A stretch of DNA of 64,000 bases from Actinernus sp. WN-2022 (lineage: Eukaryota; Cnidaria; Anthozoa; Actiniaria; Actinernidae). The DNA lies in the NCBI GenBank assembly GCA_030867875.1, contig JAOWCC010000286.1:2356001-2420000 (forward strand), in the 5' to 3' direction. Shown here piece after piece: positions 58,792-64,000 of the stretch (its first letter is position 1; each line of letters starts with the position of its first letter). Position numbers and translations under genes: made by a program. Under the pieces are notes generated by a model. That model did not search any database and was not told where the DNA came from. It worked only from the letters and a program-made list of their open reading frames with translations.

Positions 58792-61700
58792 CCGGGGTTT
58801 GAACCCGCGACCTCCCGCTCAACAGACCGGAGCTTAACAACTGAGCTAACCGGGAGGCAATGTCTGCAACAGCATTAACAAGGTTACACTTCATTCCAGT
58901 CGGCCAAACCATTACAGCCAAGTACTACATTGAAGAGGTTCTTGAGAAAGTGCTAAAACCAGCAATAAACGAACAAGATCTTCTGGGCGCATTGATGAAC
59001 GCAAATTGATGAACGCAAATTGATTGCTTACCGTAACAACCTTGTTTACCAACAGGATGGAGCTCCTGCTCATACCTCAAAAGCTGCACAAATGTGGTGT
59101 AGAGATGAGCTACCTGGTTTTATAGAGAAAGGAGACTGGCCAGGGAACTCTGCAGATTTGAATCCGATAGAAAATCTGTGGTCCATATTGAAGCAACAGG
59201 TTTATAAGAACAAGGCACCTAAAACCATGGTTCAGTTAAAGGCCTTATAAATGCCTGGAGATCAATATCGCAAGATACCCTTCTTTCCTTGGTGCATTCC
59301 ATGCCAAACAGAATTAAACGTATTCTGAGAGAAATAGGAGGCCACTCCGGATATTGACTGAGAATTTCAGGTCGATCGGATACGTATTCAGAATTTTATT
59401 TTTACAATAAAAATGGACCAATACTTTCTTTACACCCTGTATAGCTTTGAATCAAATATCAGCCATATAGAAACTGAGAGCGAGTAGTCTAATTGTTTTA
59501 GTATACTGTAGATACCAACCAGCAGTTCAACATTAACTGAAACAAGAAGAGTTTTTGACATTTTGACAACTTTAATTGGCAGCCATTGTTTTGCTTTTGA
59601 AAACCGGCTTTTTCCCTACTCACTTTAAATCTATCACATAGTAGATAGCTTAGCCAATCAGATTGCAGGTTTCATGATAGAACACTAGTTGGTTTCTACT
59701 AATTGAATAAAAATACATCAGCATATCATCCCAGGGTATATTCATTAACATTTGAAGTAGCAGGAGATTGAAATGAAATAGCAGGAGTGTCCTAAAGTAT
59801 ACAGAAAATGCATTATGAATTTTGCTCAGTAACTGGAGAATTCTCCAATCTCCAAACCCTAATTATAATGAATACCCGGCTGTCATCGAGATCAATATAC
59901 ATTAGCCATATACATGTATATTCCATTTTGACACACGATTTGGCCAGGTTAGGACCAGGTTGGGACAGAATTAGGACCCTAATGTGTCTGTTAAAGTAAA
60001 TTTACTTACCAACTTCTGTTATAAATATATATATATATATATTATTACAATTAGATTGGGGTTTCTAAAAATGGCCCATTGTCTAGGCCCTTTATCCTAA
60101 AAAGTGGTCCCTGGAATTTCAGATGGGGGGTCCCGGCCTGGCCCTCAAAAGCCAATTCTTAGGATTAAACTCTGAAATTGACAGGGACATTGTGTGAACA
60201 GGGTAGGTGACTTTTAATAAATTTCCAAATTCTCCCATAAAAAACAAAGGGGAGTTGGTGGTCAGATATCACATATTATGCTGTTCTTTTACAGACCCCT
60301 TCAATTAGTACCGGTAACAAATAACTATATAAGTGACTTGTGATCAACTTCCAAATTCTCCCATACAAAACAGAAAACAAAGGAGAGTTTAGAATGTAAT
60401 CAATAGTGACTTATATGCTGTTCTTGCACAAACCCTTTCAATATTATTGTCACAAAATTTAAACAGCTACCTCACAGATTTATTAATCATGAGAAGTTGC
60501 ATGCAAACCTGCTGTATTAATGTGTGCTGAAGTTACACAGACAGTCAAAATAATTAGCTGATCTGCATACAACTAAGTATTGTTAATTAACAGCATTACA
60601 TTGTCCCTGTAAGTTCTATACTGTATATACAATGTATGACGTACACATACCATTTTGTGAAGAAATCCTGATGCTCTTGCAACTTTGGTGGCACCTTTCA
60701 TGAAATATATTTCATCTCTAGGATAACAGACAGAGAAGGAACTCAATTTATGGCATGATACAGAATAATTTAGTTCTAATTGTCCTCTGAATTTGTTTTA
60801 ATGAAGACCTGCACAATCTGAAAGAAAATACAATTACCCTGAGTTGAACTGGAAATCATCATCTTCGTCTGATGACAATTCCCCTTCCGACAAGGTTATT
60901 GGGTCCCTGTTTTCCAAAGATAGCCGCTGTCTCACCACATCCACAGGTTTAAGATTCTTGGGGATAGGTGATGATGAGGTACACAACATGGCATTAATGC
61001 TCTTCTCATCTTCAGCCTTCTTTTTATCCAGTGCTCCTTTCCATTTCTGCATCTTTAGAATAAGAAGACATTTATTTTAGGCAAGCTAGCTGATATATAT
61101 AGTCATGTCTGGTCAAGTGGATTCTGGGGCAGCTCATTTGTGGCATTTAATTAAAGTGGACTTCACACATCCTGGCCACCTACAATATAATGTAGCTAAT
61201 TAGCTCCTACTAAACTGAGAAGCACACTGAGAAGCAATTGTTTTACAGGGAAAATAAAATTACTCAACCTTCTGAGTTCTTTTCCAGTTCAGAACATTGT
61301 TTAACTGGCTCCTCCTGTTCATGAGGGTCAGGCTGAGGCGCTCCCTTATTCTCTGCTCATACCCAGCCAACTGGGGTAATGCAGTTAGCACCTATAATAA
61401 ATGTACATTGAAAGTAGTAACACAAAAAACACAAAAAACACCTGCAAATTGTAATAACTGTTCCATTTTTGGTCCTTTTCTGTGAAAATAAATTATTGGT
61501 AACAGATTACTGTGCAACTTATAACATATACTGGGACTGGGACCACTTAGACAACGAGAACCAATCTGCACTTTGCAGAATGAAAACAATCCAGATCAAA
61601 ACTGGATCAAAGCTACTGTATATGTACTTGACACTGATTGGTTCAAATAACTGTACACAGTACATTCATAACTTGCACATAGAGAAATATTAGGATGCCC

Positions 61701-62161
61701 AATGCAGTTCAGTGATTAGGATCATTTGTCTATACTTTATGTTGTATATATGGGAATCTGCCTGTCAGGGCCTTTAATTTCTCTTTATACCCTTAAGTAG
61801 TGAAACTTAGTTAAAGTACATGTAAGACTGAAACTCTCAAAGCAAATAACCAGTAAAATACCACATAATTTAATGCAAATTGGTCTTAGCTTAAATGGGC
61901 TATAATGGGTTTAATATTAGGAAACAACTATATGTATTAGCATTTTCTGAGAACAAAGCTAATATTTCTGAGGTATATCATGTAGTGCTTTACTTACATG
62001 TACATGTATGTATAATTTTATGTAAAATAGATGTTTGAAAAAATGAGTGCAGCATTCCCTATTCACAACTGTATTACCTCTCGTCTACTGCAACAGTTCT
62101 TCTCATTTCCATCACCCAGATAAATCTCCAACGACTCCACAAATGTCACAAATGATGTCAT
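56108..62161 (-). CDS. six-exon host gene, unknown function, last exon frameshifted
   Basis: Exons join in phase: 62,161-62,078 (ATG first, MTSFVTFVESLEIYLGDGNE), 61,391-61,269 (QLAGYEQRIRERLSLTLMNR), 61,052-60,838 (MQKWKGALDKKKAEDEKS, then an acidic stretch), 60,717-60,651 and 56,907-56,818. Donors are gtaata, gttgag, gtaatt, gtatgt and gtaagt. The last exon begins at 56,478 (DGDQLSWPKNQLLLKKSTSP), but one base in or out at about 56,410 moves the coding match to a second frame. That frame reads on to KPKVRLDF and a stop at 56,108. The protein, about 310 residues, is basic with helical, coiled-coil-like segments. I do not recognise it. The fifth intron end is the weakest call. Intron 4 holds a Tc1 element. 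Confidence 0.6.
57339..57506. repeat. foldback hairpin in the intron
   Basis: The left arm tgtggcatcgaaatatgccc pairs with gggcatatttctatgccaca at the right end, with weaker pairing inward (ttgtccttggacaa against ttgtccatggac). It has the shape of a small foldback MITE. Confidence 0.75.
57695..57758. repeat. palindrome beside the Tc1 element
   Basis: agaaacttcaagctcatagt and its near-complement actatgagcttcaagtttct pair around aataattattatt. One base differs at the arm centre. It ends 32 bp before the Tc1 terminus. Confidence 0.75.
57949..59357 (+). pseudogene. Tc1/mariner transposase, interrupted
   Basis: Tc1/mariner transposases cut and paste at TA sites. The N-terminus (ATG at 57,949 or 57,979) has two HTH motifs: SISSLAKRFDRSKNWVKYWI and later HISHTTIHNYLRKEKGW, with a basic linker between. 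The catalytic core shows VFSDEALF (first Asp), then QQDGAPAHTS (second Asp) and SADLNPIENLW. There are 37 residues between the second Asp and the Glu of PIEN, which suggests the DD37E group. A SINE at 58,596-58,856 splits the gene. A 14-bp direct duplication (ttgatgaacgcaaa at 58,992 and 59,006) also shifts the frame. A further break lies near 59,250, so it is inactive. Confidence 0.9.
58596..58856 (-). mobile_element. tRNA-headed SINE inserted in the Tc1 transposase
   Basis: Read on the reverse strand, the head has an A box (ttagctcagttg, 58,838-58,849 region) and a B box (ggtttgaacc region near 58,797-58,806 in complement). A body of about 190 bp follows. The tail is aataaagttgctttac followed by tttac repeats. 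A 5-bp target duplication gcaat lies at 58,591-58,595 and 58,857-58,861. Removing the insert brings the transposase frame back into line. The insertion is therefore younger than the Tc1 element. Confidence 0.9.
60205..60450. repeat. two diverged copies of a 120-bp repeat
   Basis: Blocks aaattctcccata, acaaaggggag/acaaaggagag, tatgctgttctt and accccttcaa/accctttcaa recur in the same order. The second copy carries the palindrome-like aagtgactt...gtgatcaactt core also seen at 10,218-10,300. It is part of a dispersed MITE-like family. Confidence 0.7.
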
Positions 62162-64000
62162 CCAGATTCCTATCAATTATGACTTCAAAAGCATAGAACC
62201 CATTGTACAGGAGATATGTAATGTCTGCAAAAGAAGGGGTTTCCTAATAAAATGAATAACATGGAAAGTTTTAAAAATTAAACATCTCCATAGCTAGTTG
62301 TACAAAGTATACAATTATATGATAAGACAACATTGAACAATGAAAATCAAAACATCAGCTTTCCGGAATGCCTGGGTTTAGTATCCCAAAGCTCTAGGAA
62401 GCAAGTCTGAGTTACATGTAAGAAGCTTAATTGCTAAGTAGATTACCTCTTTGCCATTTTTTTAATAGTATTTTTGTTCATTTCTGAAGTTTAACCTGCC
62501 AAAAGAGAGTTAAACAATTCGCTTCGCAACACGAAGTGCGTACGCTCTATGAGCTTTGTAACCAGGCATTCAATGGCATGCATACACACTATCTATATTC
62601 ACCTAAAAGTTTTCACTTTCTCGAGAAAACTGTCTGCTACACACTTCTCTGTGAAGTTTATGAAAAGGAAAAGAAGCAAATGTTACTTGCCCCTTCAGGC
62701 AACCTGTGAACAGGAATCACTAATCTGACAAACTTAACTACATGTACTAGCCCCGGTCTATCAGAAGCACTTACATGTACGTTGCACCCTGCTACAATAC
62801 TGTTTGTAGCGTATACCTTTGTAAAACGGAAACATGACCAACATACATGTATGGCAATAATATTAGCAATTAAGTCCAGTGTGACAACATTGCAACCAAT
62901 TATACACAGTCAGACAGTCTCCATGCATATGCAATGCTATGACATGCTACATGTATGTTGCAACAAGATTGAGAGCACATGGACTTGAATACCCGACTAT
63001 TGAAAGGAGTAACTACATGTAATAGGCTAGCTAAAGAACAATCCTAGGCAACAACAGAAAGGAAGATGAGACTAGACAAAAATACCTGAATAGTGATACG
63101 AAAAAAAAGCACAACCTGGATTTGAATATGCCAATAAAAAAAGAACTTAGAAGACTATATTTTTGACTGATGACTTAATTGTTGGCTCAGGACCTCCATT
63201 GACTGCATTTAACTGAAATGTTAGGAAAGTAAATGGTACATGTTATTCAAATAGAATGAAATTTACCTTGAATAGGATTGCATTAATGTTCTGTCATTTT
63301 GATTCTTCGAAGTATGCTCAATGTACATTTGTAACAAAGAAAAATAATTTCATAAAATGTCTTCATTACTACATTTGTACATATATATACTATCATGTAC
63401 CTTCTTTGATTTCTTGATCAGAATTGCCAGCTTGTTTCTATGGCAATTGTAACAGGAACACCCCTCTTAATTAGTACTCTCCATTTAAGCAAGATGTCAA
63501 ACGAAACAAGAAGTTTGTTTGACATGTTGAACAATCCTGAAGGAGGGTAACATGTGAAAATTAAAAATACTACAAAGGTCAATATTAATAGTAAGTGCAT
63601 GCATGCATGCATATGTAGATATACATGTACAACTGGGGGGAACTCCCATATAAAAGCTATAAGGGTACATGTATGTGCCATTGGGTTTTTGACCTACTAA
63701 GTCTGAAATGGGATCCCAAATGCAATAAATTTATTGTTAAGGCAAATAATCATAAACCAGCTAGCTTGAGAACCAAAGCTGTTCTTGTACTTAGAGATAT
63801 ACATGTACATGTATTTCAATCATGGAAATTTCATAAAAACAAACAGGGGAAAGAATAATTAACAAATTGTGAGCAAAATAACAATAATTGTAATTATATA
63901 TTTATGTTAATAGTAAGTACCATTAAGAGGCCATCCCCTACAATGTAAGAGAACCAATCCCTGTACCCTATGATAGTCTGCACCAAACTATTTTTTTGGC
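62162..64000. other. upstream flank, no gene seen
   Basis: This is the region upstream of the reverse-strand six-exon gene, so it should hold its promoter and any 5' UTR. A second open frame next to the first exon (ending at 62,162) could be a 5' exon part. Many acatgta words and a gcatgcatgcatgcat run at about 63,597-63,612 occur. Confidence 0.45.

Larger units (their letters stand above)
57791..59439 (+). mobile_element. Tc1/mariner element with TA target duplication
   Basis: The ends are cagggtgtaaagaaagt from 57,791 and the complement actttctttacaccctg up to 59,439, flanked by TA at 57,789-57,790 and 59,440-59,441. Similarity of the termini extends to about 32 bp. The element contains one transposase gene, itself interrupted, and lies within a host intron in the opposite orientation to the host gene. 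Confidence 0.95.

Noticed and set aside
58785..58856. A functional tRNA gene on the reverse strand
   Set aside because: It is the head of a SINE with a body, an A/T-rich tail and target duplications inside a transposase.

Overview
This is a window of eukaryotic nuclear DNA, most likely from a cnidarian and probably a stony coral. That is an inference from gene families I recognise (G2E3-like HECT proteins, a HIRAN-like first exon, Myb/SANT-type and other families expanded in coral genomes), from GT-AG introns that join in phase, from the density of cut-and-paste DNA transposons, MITEs and non-LTR elements, and from the over-used word TACATGTA. There are no operons, ribosome binding sites or CRISPR arrays. 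Real genes are few and split by introns. Much of the window is transposon-derived or decayed.

Layout. 1-12,800: gene-poor, with a 56-bp tandem array between inverted repeats, several hairpins and a tRNA-headed SINE. 12,800-17,300: broken piggyBac transposase pieces, a broken Myb/SANT-type gene and a dead non-LTR reverse transcriptase. 17,570-24,640: a partial, inactivated Polinton/adintovirus-like element (unknown reverse-strand gene, integrase tail, penton-like capsid gene, small basic protein, start of the major capsid gene), broken by frameshifts, by local duplications and by a 1.3-kb Mutator-like element with a 9-bp target duplication. 25,400-30,200: reverse-strand exons of a G2E3-like N-terminus, a 20-bp minisatellite just upstream of their start codon, a decayed gene and other coding-like segments. 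31,300-33,770: a non-LTR tail, a Tigger/pogo transposase fragment, a lone HIRAN-like first exon and a pogo-type terminus. 35,241: a RecQ-like helicase first exon. 36,300-41,750: tandem and foldback repeats and a 72-bp higher-order repeat. 41,793-43,199: a 5'-truncated L1/Tx1 insertion with an open ORF2 tail. 43,400-46,560: two decayed genes, one from a coral-expanded family and one kinase-like. 48,323-62,161: the best host-gene region, all on the reverse strand: a complete three-exon gene (269 aa, function unknown), the C-terminal part of a HECT-like gene, and a six-exon gene whose largest intron holds a Tc1/mariner element that itself carries a SINE. A 2.2-kb near-perfect palindrome with pogo-type ends lies at 53,302-55,483.

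The genes do not form a pathway. The main story is repeated insertion into a host region: a virus-like element hit by a Mutator-like element, a SINE inside a Tc1 inside an intron, a retrotransposon beside a decayed gene family, and a G2E3-like N-terminus and HECT C-terminus lying 25 kb apart.
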